Of a stretch of 47,448 nt of DNA, positions 17,109-25,454 are shown piece by piece. Both the position numbers and the translations under genes were made by a program. This stretch comes from an uncultured Muribaculaceae bacterium (GTDB lineage: Bacteria; Bacteroidota; Bacteroidia; Bacteroidales; Muribaculaceae). A model generated the notes under the pieces. That model was not told the origin of the DNA, did not search any database, and was given only the letters and a program-made list of their open reading frames with translations. The DNA lies in contig CAJTNN010000021.1 of the NCBI GenBank assembly GCA_910577585.1, forward strand, positions 1 through 47,448, in the 5' to 3' direction. Position 1 is the first letter of the stretch. Every line of letters starts with the position of its first letter.

Positions 17109-17831
17109 TTAAGGGAGGTCGGCGAGTAATTCGGTGATATTGGTGATTATGTCGCCATATTGCTGCTCATCTTCGGCAGTGGTCCAGCCCTTCCCTTTTA
17201 TCCACACGGCACGGCATCCTGCCGCGGTGGCGGGCACGATATCTTTAGTGTAGCTATCGCCCACTACGAGCACATGGCGCGCATCCATGCCGAGTGCACG
17301 CACACCCATACGGTAGATTTCGGGGTCAGGTTTTCTCACACCCACCACCGCACTCTCGATGATATCGCCAAAGAAACCGCGTATGCCATATCCCTCAAGC
17401 ACTGCCTCGACATTACCATAGAAATTCGATACGAGCACAAGCGGATAGCGCCCGGCCAGACGCTCAAGCACAGGGCGTGCCTCAGCAATGCGCCCTCTGG
17501 CGGCATCATCACACAACCGCGCTATCTCGGCGCTCTTATCCTCAATCTCAGCAGCCGGAAAATCTGAATGTTCCGACAGCCAACCGAGTTCGATGCGCAT
17601 CTTCTTAAGCAGCAACGCATGGAAGTCATCATCGGGCATGATATGACGCACACGCGCCAGTTCACGCTCGGCATACACATATGCCTCACGAAATAACTCT
17701 TTGTCGGCATAACGCTGCATTCCTGCATGACACCATGCATCCCATATCACCTCACTCCAGTGTTGTCCACCTGAGTCAAGGGTGCCACCATAGTCAAAGA
17801 TGATTCCATTAATATCGTTGTATCTATTCAT
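17109..17831 (-). CDS. HAD-superfamily hydrolase (possible phosphatase of the inositol pathway)
   Basis: The 240-residue protein has the HAD motifs: nucleophile loop FDYGGTLDS (Asp13), motif II Ser135 (VLVSN), motif III Lys167 (RKPDPEIY) and motif IV GDSYTKDI (Asp192, Asp197). The cap is helical (about 20-115). The usual second aspartate of motif I (DxD) is glycine here (DYGGT), which removes the general acid/base of classical phosphatases. Such variants exist in the superfamily. It lies between a CDP-alcohol phosphatidyltransferase and the inositol-phosphate synthase, so action on an inositol phosphate or phospho-intermediate is plausible but unproven. Confidence 0.85.
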   Translation of the reverse strand: MNRYNDINGIIFDYGGTLDSGGQHWSEVIWDAWCHAGMQRYADKELFREAYVYAERELARVRHIMPDDDFHALLLKKMRIELGWLSEHSDFPAAEIEDKSAEIARLCDDAARGRIAEARPVLERLAGRYPLVLVSNFYGNVEAVLEGYGIRGFFGDIIESAVVGVRKPDPEIYRMGVRALGMDARHVLVVGDSYTKDIVPATAAGCRAVWIKGKGWTTAEDEQQYGDIITNITELLADLP

Positions 17832-17932
17832 AATTACATATGCGTTAGAGATAAATGAGCCGCTTGATGGAGTCAGCTATCTATCAGAATATTGATTCAC
17901 TCATCAGCTCTTAATTCCAACTTATTACAACA

Positions 17933-18871
17933 TCAGTTCTCTTCAACCCACTGCTGCGCCTGACGGCATATGCGCTCATGACGCCACATCATGTATATGA
18001 GCAACACATTGAGCACCACAAGCTCGAAGGCGAAATAAAGCCATGGCATGCGGAAAATCAGTATCGCTGCGAAGAGTGCGAAGGTGCGGGTGTTGAACGA
18101 CAGGATGTTGGTATATTTCATCAGGGGTTTGCTGGCCGCGCGGAATCTCTGACGGAACGACTGCGGTATGACATCACCATATCTGTCGCGGAGCAGTCGG
18201 CGCAGACGCTGCATCGAGGGGGTGCGCTTCTCCTGGCCTACCGTGTAGTTGGTGTAGAACATCAACACCAGTTTCTGCCAGAAATTTTTGCGCCAGCTCA
18301 ATGCATGGAATTTATCCCACAGATGCGAGGCCTGCTCGAGTTCACTTCCCTGCTCACCTTTGACAAAGAAGAGATGAAACTGACGGTAATAGTCGGCCAT
18401 GGCCGCCTGCACGGCATGACACACACCTGTCACGACAGCTATCACCCATATCACCCAGGTGTGCTCCATAAAGAAATGACTCGTCACATTCTCGCGCAGG
18501 CATATGGCGATGTAGATGCTGGCAAACCAGATGTCGCCGCTAAGTCCATCGAGTATTCGGCCCAGGCGCGAATATTGATGTGTCATGCGGGCCAGCTGCC
18601 CGTCGGCCGAATCGAAACTGTCGGCCCACACCAGCAGCAGCACTCCAAGCAGATTGATCCATATATTGTCGAAATAGAAGGCCACGCCGGCCCCTATGCC
18701 GAGGAATATCGATGCTATGGTGATCACATTCGGAGTCACGCCGAGCTTGGCGGCGAGCTTGGCCCAGAAGAAACCTATCGGACGATAGAATATCAGGTCG
18801 AAGGTCTCTTCTGTGTCGCTTGATTTGAGCGACTGGCGGTATTCCTCCTTAAGCTTATCCCAACGGTTCAT
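17933..18871 (-). CDS. CDP-alcohol phosphatidyltransferase-family membrane protein (second copy)
   Basis: This is 312 residues from the ATG at 18871 (MNRWDKLKEEY), which is preceded by a G-rich AGGGGGTGGAG. A GTG at 18961 overlapping the previous stop would add 30 atypical residues. The family motif is D87xxDGxxAR-x8-G-x3-D108...D113. All acidic residues are present, but four residues instead of three separate the last two aspartates. Several membrane helices surround it (about 48-80, 115-150, 250-300). Family enzymes join a CDP-alcohol to a hydroxyl acceptor. Beside a nucleotidyltransferase and inositol-phosphate synthase it may use CDP-inositol and a diacylglycerol-like or ceramide acceptor. 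That substrate is inference. Confidence 0.85.
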   Translation of the reverse strand: MNRWDKLKEEYRQSLKSSDTEETFDLIFYRPIGFFWAKLAAKLGVTPNVITIASIFLGIGAGVAFYFDNIWINLLGVLLLVWADSFDSADGQLARMTHQYSRLGRILDGLSGDIWFASIYIAICLRENVTSHFFMEHTWVIWVIAVVTGVCHAVQAAMADYYRQFHLFFVKGEQGSELEQASHLWDKFHALSWRKNFWQKLVLMFYTNYTVGQEKRTPSMQRLRRLLRDRYGDVIPQSFRQRFRAASKPLMKYTNILSFNTRTFALFAAILIFRMPWLYFAFELVVLNVLLIYMMWRHERICRQAQQWVEEN

Positions 18872-18957
18872 CTTGCTCCACCCCCTTTCGTACTCTTGCG
18901 CCGCTGGCGGTCGGTGGCATCTGCCGCATCCGACTGCGCCGGTTCTGAATCGCGCTG

Positions 18958-19815
18958 TCACTCACGGATTCTTGAGATGATTGATTTCGCAATGTATGGG
19001 GCTGCCTCATTGCGGCAGGGGGCGAAACTGGGCCAGTCGTTGAAGTCGATTATCTGTATCGAACCGTCGGTGCCGATTATGCAGTCGCCTCCATAAATCA
19101 TCACGTCAGTCACTTCGGCTGCCCGCGCACACATCTGCTTCAGTGCCTCTTCATCAAAGGCAAGATGGCGCGGCATGCCGTTGATTTCCTCATCCTTGAA
19201 TTTCGAATGTTGATGCTCAAGCGGATAGAACCAATAGAAGAATGACCCGTCGGCCACGCCATAGAATTTCACCTGGTCACCTTCGAGATGACGGTTGATG
19301 ACCGCACGGCGTATGCCACGGTAGAAGAATTCATGCAATATTTCCTGAGCCTCTTCGGCATGGCGGCAATAATGCACATCCTCCTTATGGATGGCGTGAA
19401 ACTCACCGCGCTTTATCCAGCAACGGTCGATGCCTGCGGCGGCCAGCTGGCTACGGATGCTGGTATTGGTGTCCACAATCAACGACTCGGGATAGGGTAT
19501 GCCGTTGTTGACAAGCAGACGCGTCATCAGCTCGCGTGTGCAATTTTCGATTCCGTAGCCTGAATTGATTACGAGCTTGCCGGAGTCTTCAAGTCGCTGC
19601 AGTTTCTCGAGCGATGCCTGCTGGCGGCACATGTTGAGCACTATGTCCTCACGGATATCCTCGCTTATGAACTGCTCTTCGTTGTACATTGTCACCTCAC
19701 AACCGCGCCTGCGCAACTGCTCGACAGTGGCGCTAAGTATCGCCGCATCATTCCCTATATGATTAGGCGAGAAGATGCCTGCGCGTGAGATGGCTGCAAT
19801 TTTTATGTTTGACAT
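18958..19815 (-). CDS. ATP-grasp fold protein, function unassigned
   Basis: The 285-residue protein shows an N-terminal pre-ATP-grasp region (about 1-95), then ATP-grasp elements. These are a candidate nucleotide-contacting lysine in CWIKRGEFH (Lys135), the linker strand AVINRHLEGDQVKFYGV (about 171-187, acidic Glu178/Asp180) and the metal-binding end YGGDCIIGTDGS...IIDFNDWPSF (Asp244, Asp257, Asn259). The DxNxxPS ending is shared by RimK-type ligases and by inositol-phosphate kinases of the ITPK group. Its place inside an inositol cluster makes a kinase or ligase acting on the same head group conceivable. It lies 32 bp downstream of the nucleotidyltransferase gene. Specific activity cannot be called from sequence. 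Confidence 0.8.
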   Translation of the reverse strand: MSNIKIAAISRAGIFSPNHIGNDAAILSATVEQLRRRGCEVTMYNEEQFISEDIREDIVLNMCRQQASLEKLQRLEDSGKLVINSGYGIENCTRELMTRLLVNNGIPYPESLIVDTNTSIRSQLAAAGIDRCWIKRGEFHAIHKEDVHYCRHAEEAQEILHEFFYRGIRRAVINRHLEGDQVKFYGVADGSFFYWFYPLEHQHSKFKDEEINGMPRHLAFDEEALKQMCARAAEVTDVMIYGGDCIIGTDGSIQIIDFNDWPSFAPCRNEAAPYIAKSIISRIRE

Positions 19816-19847
19816 TGTCAGGGTAGTTTCATTTAGTTTCGTTTCAT

Positions 19848-20558
19848 TCAGGCCAGAAAAGCACGGGCGGCCTCAATGTCAGAGGCATGGTCTACATCAA
19901 GCACCTTCCCCATCGGATATGCGAAGACTCCGAGGCCTGCCTCCACCAGGGCCCGCTGATAATTGCGCATTCTTGACATTCCTTGCTCAATGCAATTGTC
20001 GAGCACGTCGACTGCCGCATCCGACAATCCGTAGATACCGGCCGAGATATACCTCGTGTCCGGACGCTGCGAGTCATGGAATCCTGTCACCTCGCGGCCA
20101 GGCTCTTTGACGCCTACCCACAGAGGCTTCTCATCCTCTACATAATCAGTCACTGCCATGAGGGCATCCACATCGCGCGGGGCCTCCTCCCAGGCTTTGA
20201 CATAGCCGAAGAAATCTTCCGGGCGGAAGATGGTGTCGACAGTGGTGGTGATGAATCGGCCATGACCTTTGAGATAGGCAGATATCTCCTTGAAGGTGTG
20301 CATCGACGAGGGGGTCCGGCGCACTATATGTATCAGCTCGACCCCTTCCGCCGGGCGATACTCCTCAAGAAACTTGCTCACTTCGGGCATCGAGCCATTG
20401 GTGCACACCACTATCCGCTCAGCTCCGGCACTCTCCATGATGCGCATCAGACGTTCTATCATGGGGCGCCCGTCAATCTCCACAAGGGGTTTCGGCTTAG
20501 CCACACCCTCCTGGGCCAGACGCGATCCCTCTCCGGCGGCTATTATTCCAAAATTCAT
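19848..20558 (-). CDS. Sugar/inositol-phosphate nucleotidyltransferase
   Basis: The 236-residue protein has the nucleotidyltransferase signature IIAAGEGSRL followed by KPKPLVEIDGRPMI (Lys21, Lys23), a central acidic motif TTTVDTIF (Asp108) and a late DVDHASDIEAAR. It should activate a phosphorylated alcohol with an NTP. Together with the downstream CDP-alcohol transferase it resembles the two halves of the CTP:inositol-1-phosphate cytidylyltransferase/transferase system of thermophiles, where they are often fused. CTP and inositol 1-phosphate are therefore the favoured guess. It lies about 40 bp after pdxA and 32 bp before the ATP-grasp gene, in one apparent transcript. Confidence 0.85.
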   Translation of the reverse strand: MNFGIIAAGEGSRLAQEGVAKPKPLVEIDGRPMIERLMRIMESAGAERIVVCTNGSMPEVSKFLEEYRPAEGVELIHIVRRTPSSMHTFKEISAYLKGHGRFITTTVDTIFRPEDFFGYVKAWEEAPRDVDALMAVTDYVEDEKPLWVGVKEPGREVTGFHDSQRPDTRYISAGIYGLSDAAVDVLDNCIEQGMSRMRNYQRALVEAGLGVFAYPMGKVLDVDHASDIEAARAFLA

Positions 20559-20598
20559 CTTTCTTTGTCTGTTTTGTAAATTACACCATTCGAGGAGG

Positions 20599-21648
20599 TC
20601 ACTTCTTGGGTGGCGCTATGCGCAGCGGATTGGCCGAGGCGTCATCAAACACTTCGCGCGCACGATAGATATCTATCCCCTTGTAGATGGCCTCGCGCAG
20701 CGATGTGGGGTCGGCCGTCATCTGTCCGGCGATGTCGTAGGCGGTGCCGTGGTCAGGCGATGTGCGGATAAATTCGAGTCCTGAGGTATAGTTCACCCCC
20801 TCTTTGCCTGCGAGAGCTTTGAAGGGGGCGAGTCCCTGGTCATGATACATTGCCAGCACTCCATCGAAATTGCGCCATAACTCCTCGCCGAAAAAGCCAT
20901 CGGCAGCATAGGGGCCGAAAGCGAGCACATTCTCATTCTGCAGAGTCTGGATGGCGGGTATTATCTCATTCTTCTCCTCCTCGCCCAGCAGGCCGTCGTC
21001 GCCGCAATGCGGATTGAGCGAGAGCACAGCTATCGAGGGGCGCTCGCAGGCGAAGTCGCGGCGCAGCGTGCGGTCAAAACGCTTAACGGCATCTACAATC
21101 CGGTCAGCCCTCACCTCATCGCTGACTTTTGCGAGGGGCAGATGAGTTGTGAGCAGTGCCACACGCAACTCATCGTTGAAGAGTATCATCTGTGCGCGCT
21201 CACCCTCTTCAGCCAGACGGTTCTCGAGATATTCCGTGTGTCCCGGGAAGTGAAAGTCTTCGCTCTGTATCGAATTCTTATTAATCGGGGCCGTCACGAG
21301 CAGATCGATATCACCTGCCTCCATAGCCTCGACGGCTGCCTCAAGCGATTCGAATGCCGCGCGGCCGCTCTCTTCGCTCGGAGCGCCGTAAGCCGGCTCT
21401 ACCGGAGCCACTCCCACAGCCACAAGATTTATGCGTCCCGGGGCTGCATCGGCTGCACTCTGCACAAGATTGTATCTCACATTATCCACACCGAGCGCTG
21501 ACAGTGTGAGCTGCACAGCCTTGCGGTTGGCAAAGAGCACCGGCGTATACAGTTCGGTTGCCCCCTCGGTGGTTATAGTCTTAAGTATCACTTCGAGTCC
21601 CACGCCGTTGGTGTCACCCTGCGTGAAGCCTACTCTTAGTTTCTCCAT
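20599..21648 (-). CDS. pdxA: 4-Hydroxythreonine-4-phosphate dehydrogenase
   Basis: PdxA oxidises 4-phosphohydroxy-L-threonine in pyridoxal phosphate synthesis. The 349-residue protein has the family N-terminus (VGFTQGDTNGVGLEVI), the FPGHTEYLE block, LTTHLPLAKVSDEV with its metal-site histidine, LNPHCGDDGLLG, and the C-terminal MYHDQGLAPFKAL and SPDHGTAYDIAG. All expected metal-binding histidines (HTE, HxPL, YHDQ) are visible. It is embedded between rlmN and the nucleotidyltransferase gene and has no obvious tie to lipid synthesis beyond co-transcription. Confidence 0.95.
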   Translation of the reverse strand: MEKLRVGFTQGDTNGVGLEVILKTITTEGATELYTPVLFANRKAVQLTLSALGVDNVRYNLVQSAADAAPGRINLVAVGVAPVEPAYGAPSEESGRAAFESLEAAVEAMEAGDIDLLVTAPINKNSIQSEDFHFPGHTEYLENRLAEEGERAQMILFNDELRVALLTTHLPLAKVSDEVRADRIVDAVKRFDRTLRRDFACERPSIAVLSLNPHCGDDGLLGEEEKNEIIPAIQTLQNENVLAFGPYAADGFFGEELWRNFDGVLAMYHDQGLAPFKALAGKEGVNYTSGLEFIRTSPDHGTAYDIAGQMTADPTSLREAIYKGIDIYRAREVFDDASANPLRIAPPKK

Positions 21649-21729
21649 GGTATGTCTTCGTTATCTTTAGTCAATGATGATTTGATGCATGCGGCTCTCC
21701 GCGGCGTGAGGGGGCCTCAGGCGCTCCCT

Positions 21730-22767
21730 TTATTTCTTATTGGCGAGCATTCCGCAAGCCGCCATGATATCCTCGCCGCGCGACGCGCGTATGGTGGCGG
21801 TTATGCCATGCTGGTTGAGCACATTCCTGAACATTATCATGCGTTCTTCGGTGCATGGTTTGAGATCTATACCCTCGATGGCGTGATAGCGTATCAGGTT
21901 GACACGACAGTCGATATTGCCGATGAGGCGTATCAGCATATTGGCATGGGCGATGTCGTCGTTGACACCCTTCCACATTATATATTCAAGCGACAGACGA
22001 CGCTGATGCGAGAAGTCATAGCCAGCCAGCAGCTGCATCACACTCTGCAGAGGGAATGCCTTCTGGGCCGGCATCATGGCAGCACGCTCGCGCATGTCGG
22101 CGGTGTGCACACTGATAGCCACATGCACCTGAGTCTTGTCGAGAAGATCTTTCAGCTCGGGGAGTTTTCCTACAGTCGACACTGTGATGCGCTTCGGGCT
22201 CCAGGCCAGACCCCACGGGGCTGTGAGAATATCTATCACACGCTTCACGGCGCCGAAGTTGTCGAGCGGCTCACCCATGCCCATGAACACCACATTCGTC
22301 AGCGGAGTCATCGGTTCATGTCCCGGCGCGGGGGCAGGGGGGATGCTGAGAATCTGATTGATAATCTCGGCGGCGGTGAGCTGGGATTTGAAGCCCATCT
22401 TGCCTGTGGCGCAGAAATAGCAGTTCATCTTGCATCCGGCCTGCGACGACACACAGAGTGTGGCACGCTCCTTGTCGGGTATATACACCGACTCTATCTG
22501 TCGGCCTCCGGCCACCGGGAAGAGATACTTCACCGTGCCGTCGCTGCTCTTCTGCGAACCTGAAGGCTTCACCCTCCCCACGCAATATTGCTCTTCGAGC
22601 AGAGCCTTGTTCTTCTTCGAAAGGTTGGCCATCTCGTCAAATCCGGTGGCCCCTTTCTGATATATCCATTGGCATATCTGTCGCCCTACGAAAGCGGGCA
22701 TCCCCAGACTTTTAGCCACATCCTGAAGTTCTTTTTCCGTAAGCCCTATCAAGGGTATCTTTTCCAT
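21730..22767 (-). CDS. rlmN: Dual-specificity RNA methyltransferase RlmN
   Basis: This radical SAM enzyme methylates C2 of A2503 in 23S rRNA and A37 in some tRNAs. The 345-residue protein has the CxxxCxxC cluster (CKMNCYFC, about 118-125), GMGEPLDN (about 165-172), the ISVHTADMRERAAMMP block and the C-terminal catalytic cysteine in AACGMLA. The N-terminal HhH-like helical domain is present. Length is normal. It lies between pdxA and the acyltransferase gene with gaps of about 80 bp. Confidence 0.96.
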   Translation of the reverse strand: MEKIPLIGLTEKELQDVAKSLGMPAFVGRQICQWIYQKGATGFDEMANLSKKNKALLEEQYCVGRVKPSGSQKSSDGTVKYLFPVAGGRQIESVYIPDKERATLCVSSQAGCKMNCYFCATGKMGFKSQLTAAEIINQILSIPPAPAPGHEPMTPLTNVVFMGMGEPLDNFGAVKRVIDILTAPWGLAWSPKRITVSTVGKLPELKDLLDKTQVHVAISVHTADMRERAAMMPAQKAFPLQSVMQLLAGYDFSHQRRLSLEYIMWKGVNDDIAHANMLIRLIGNIDCRVNLIRYHAIEGIDLKPCTEERMIMFRNVLNQHGITATIRASRGEDIMAACGMLANKK

Positions 22768-22844
22768 ATCTGTGTATGTGTAGTATCAGTAGTGATGCGC
22801 AGCGCGCGGCTCCGTCCATCGGCTCCGTCCGGCGCGATACACCA

Positions 22845-23759
22845 TTATTTTGAATAGAGGTCATGCAGGGCATAGGTCTTCTCGCGCAGATACTTGCCCA
22901 GGGCGGCATAATCTTTGCCGAAGCGCGCCTGCTCTTCGGGCATGATAGGCTCGCCTACGCTGATATGCATCGGTTTACCCTTCTTAGAGAATAGCTCGCG
23001 TGGCAGCAGTGCCGACCGCAATGGCCAGCAGGCATGACCGAGAAAGTTGAAAAACCATCTATTGGTGCCATGGAAGTAGATCGGAATCACAGGCACTTTG
23101 GCACGGCCGATGATTTCAAGTATCGAGGGCTGCCATTCGCGGTCTACCAGAAATCCGCTCCGATCAGTCTTACTCATAGCTCCGGCGGGGAAGAAGCCCA
23201 CGGGCTCCCCATTCTTGAGCTGACGCAGGGCCTCGCGTATGCCGTTGACCGAAACTTTCCTCTTCTCCGGATCATCTGAGGCCCAGGCATCGACGGCAAT
23301 GAAGTTGGGACGCATGGCGCTGATTTTGCCCAGTATCATGTTGACCATGACTTTGTATTCGGGGCGATAGCGTGTCACCAGGTTGATGAGCGCTATGCCG
23401 TCGAGCGCGCCGAAGGGGTGGTTGCTCACTGTGATGAAGGCTCCCTCCGGGAAACGCTTCAGCACATCCTCATTATCCACCTCCAACGGGGTCTTGAATT
23501 CATCCTCTATCAGATGTCGGGCGAACTCGGGCCCGGGGGTGTCGCACCATGCACTGTGTACCCTGTTGACCTCGTCGATGCGCAGCAGATGCATGAAGAA
23601 GTCCACGACCTTGTGGTGTCCGGCCAGTTTCGGCACTGCCTGCACCACATCATCGTAATTTATCACCTCCGGGCGCACCACCAGCCCGGGATATTTCTCA
23701 GTTCCGTTAGCTTTATCCATAGCTCCCATAATTTGAAAGGGGTTGAATGATTCGCTCAT
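22845..23759 (-). CDS. PlsC-like lysophospholipid/lysoaminolipid acyltransferase
   Basis: The 304-residue protein has acyltransferase motif I (SNHPFGALDG, about 110-119, with a five-residue gap between His and Asp as in the hemolysin-like branch), motif III-like FPAGAMSK (about 191-198) and a later VPVIPIYFHG. It resembles the O-acyltransferase of ornithine/glycine-lipid synthesis (GlsA/OlsA type) and Bacteroidetes hemolysin-annotated acyltransferases. Its ATG overlaps the PAP2 stop codon by one base (TGATG), pointing to coupled translation. A role in making an acylated lipid used by the same pathway is likely. The acceptor is not determined. Confidence 0.83.
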   Translation of the reverse strand: MSESFNPFQIMGAMDKANGTEKYPGLVVRPEVINYDDVVQAVPKLAGHHKVVDFFMHLLRIDEVNRVHSAWCDTPGPEFARHLIEDEFKTPLEVDNEDVLKRFPEGAFITVSNHPFGALDGIALINLVTRYRPEYKVMVNMILGKISAMRPNFIAVDAWASDDPEKRKVSVNGIREALRQLKNGEPVGFFPAGAMSKTDRSGFLVDREWQPSILEIIGRAKVPVIPIYFHGTNRWFFNFLGHACWPLRSALLPRELFSKKGKPMHISVGEPIMPEEQARFGKDYAALGKYLREKTYALHDLYSK

Positions 23760-24709
23760 CAGTCGGCAATGGCCGGCGGAGTGATATATGCCACATAGCG
23801 CTGCATGAACCGTCTGAATCCATGCAGCCGCATCAGGCCATATTCAAATATCAGATATGCCAGCAGAGTGCATGCTATGCCTCCGGCCACATCCAGAATA
23901 TAATGATGCGATGTATATACGGCCGTAAACCATATGCCCAGTGTCACGACGCCCAGAGTCAGTTTCCAGCCCAGACTGCTCCGCGAGCGCAGGGCATAGA
24001 TAAAGGCCATGAAGGTATAGGCTGAATGCAGCGAGGGCATCGCCGCAAAGACATTGGCATTACGGGCATACAAGGCATTGAATATGCCGAGTCCTGTCAT
24101 ATCATCAAAGGCGCCGAGTCCGGCCACTTCGCCATGTGTGCCCACCACAGCCTCCATGCCGTGCATGGCCACATACCATGGCGGAGCCGCCGGATGCACA
24201 TAATATAGTGCGAAGCCGAGCAGATTCACCAGCAGGAAGGCCATCGCGAAGTGCAGATAGTCGCTGCGTTTGCCGCTGAAATAGAGCCAGAGCCCGTAGA
24301 ATATCGGCAGTGGCACCCAGCAAAGATAGAAGATTCCGGCCATGAAATCCATCGCCGTGCTGCGGTGCAGAGCCCAGAACTCATTCGGAGTGAGACGCAG
24401 TCCGTCGGCGAGTGTTATGCCGAAGAGTGATTTCTCTGTGTTGTAGAGGTCGGCCACATCCACCGGATTGACCTCATAGTTAGGCAGGAGATTCATCCAG
24501 TCGTAGGATATGCCAAACACTATGAAGGGGAGTATGGCAACCGTAAGACGCCGTGTGGCCGGCAGCGCGAAATACATCGCAGCTATCAGCAACGCCATCC
24601 ACACATGCTCCGGCCTTGGCCCGATAAAGCACACTGTCACCGTGAGCCATAGCGCCAGCGCCACGACACACCACAAGGTCTCTCTCAGGGTCGGTGATTG
24701 ATATTTCAT
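23759..24709 (-). CDS. PAP2-superfamily membrane enzyme (inositol phosphorylceramide synthase-like)
   Basis: The 316-residue protein has about six to seven transmembrane helices and the PAP2/Aur1 catalytic blocks MPSLHSAYT (His228) and TSHHYILDVAGG (His268/269, Asp273). The PSLHSA...SHHYxxD pairing is that of Aur1-type transferases. In Bacteroides thetaiotaomicron the first gene of the inositol-lipid cluster (BT1522, from memory) encodes a similar protein proposed to move phosphoinositol to ceramide. Here it follows a CDP-alcohol phosphatidyltransferase by 51 bp and overlaps the acyltransferase. A phosphoinositol dihydroceramide synthase role is well supported by context but not proven. Confidence 0.82.
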   Translation of the reverse strand: MKYQSPTLRETLWCVVALALWLTVTVCFIGPRPEHVWMALLIAAMYFALPATRRLTVAILPFIVFGISYDWMNLLPNYEVNPVDVADLYNTEKSLFGITLADGLRLTPNEFWALHRSTAMDFMAGIFYLCWVPLPIFYGLWLYFSGKRSDYLHFAMAFLLVNLLGFALYYVHPAAPPWYVAMHGMEAVVGTHGEVAGLGAFDDMTGLGIFNALYARNANVFAAMPSLHSAYTFMAFIYALRSRSSLGWKLTLGVVTLGIWFTAVYTSHHYILDVAGGIACTLLAYLIFEYGLMRLHGFRRFMQRYVAYITPPAIAD

Positions 24710-24760
24710 ATTCTATATAGAATGCGGATGTTTCGGATTAGTTGGTTTGCAGCTGCCGGG

Positions 24761-25447
24761 TTACGCTTTCTTCTGAAGCTCGCGGCGGCAATGCGCGATG
24801 CGGGCGCCGGCGGTCATGTTGGCAAACACAGCTATCACCGCCATCCCGCCGAAGAGTATCCAGTTGGCCCACATGGCGCCACACTGCCCGATAATGCCGG
24901 TGGCCAGCGCGCAAAGAGCCGTCACCACCACCCGCTCCGGGCGCTGCATGAAGCCTATCTTGCATTCTATGCCAAGTCCCTCGGCGCGTGCTCTGACATA
25001 ACTCACCATAAGGCTGCCGATAACTGCGAGATACGTCACCAGCGCACCCCACATCTCTCCGGCCATAAGGAAATAGTAGGATATGCCGCCAAGCGTCAGC
25101 AACTCGCAATATCTGTCAAGCACCGAATCATACATGGCGCCGAATGTCGAGGCCATGTTGCCCAGACGCGCCACCTGGCCATCAAGCATGTCGAAGAGTG
25201 AGAAACCGATAATCAATCCCCCGGCCCATGTCACAAGGCTATATGGTACTGCTCCGGTCTGTCCGGCAATATAGCCGGCCCACACCATCAACACGGCAGC
25301 CGCGGCGTTGCCCAACATCCCCACCGTAGTGACCATATTCGGAGTGACGCCACATTTGATCATCAATCTCACGAATGGATTTATCACAGCATATATTCCG
25401 AGCTGCAGCTTGTCGCGCAGACTCTTGGCATAAACTTTAATATCCAT
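24761..25447 (-). CDS. CDP-alcohol phosphatidyltransferase (phosphatidylinositol-phosphate synthase-like)
   Basis: The 228-residue membrane protein has the canonical motif D86xxD89G90xxA93R94-x8-G103-x3-D107-x3-D111 (starting FDMLDGQVAR) and about six helices. Family enzymes use CDP-diacylglycerol and an alcohol phosphate. With PgpA, GtrA and PAP2 neighbours it matches the phosphatidylinositol-phosphate synthase of the known Bacteroides inositol-lipid cluster. It would join inositol 1-phosphate to CDP-diacylglycerol. It is 7 bp downstream of the GtrA gene. Phosphatidylglycerophosphate synthase is the main alternative. Confidence 0.87.
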   Translation of the reverse strand: MDIKVYAKSLRDKLQLGIYAVINPFVRLMIKCGVTPNMVTTVGMLGNAAAAVLMVWAGYIAGQTGAVPYSLVTWAGGLIIGFSLFDMLDGQVARLGNMASTFGAMYDSVLDRYCELLTLGGISYYFLMAGEMWGALVTYLAVIGSLMVSYVRARAEGLGIECKIGFMQRPERVVVTALCALATGIIGQCGAMWANWILFGGMAVIAVFANMTAGARIAHCRRELQKKA

Positions 25448-25454
25448 TGCTATT

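Noticed and set aside
18872..18961. GTG start giving 30 more residues on the second CDP-alcohol transferase
   Set aside because: The added segment is atypical in composition, and the ATG at 18871 has a better upstream G-rich site. The GTGA overlap with the previous gene keeps it possible.
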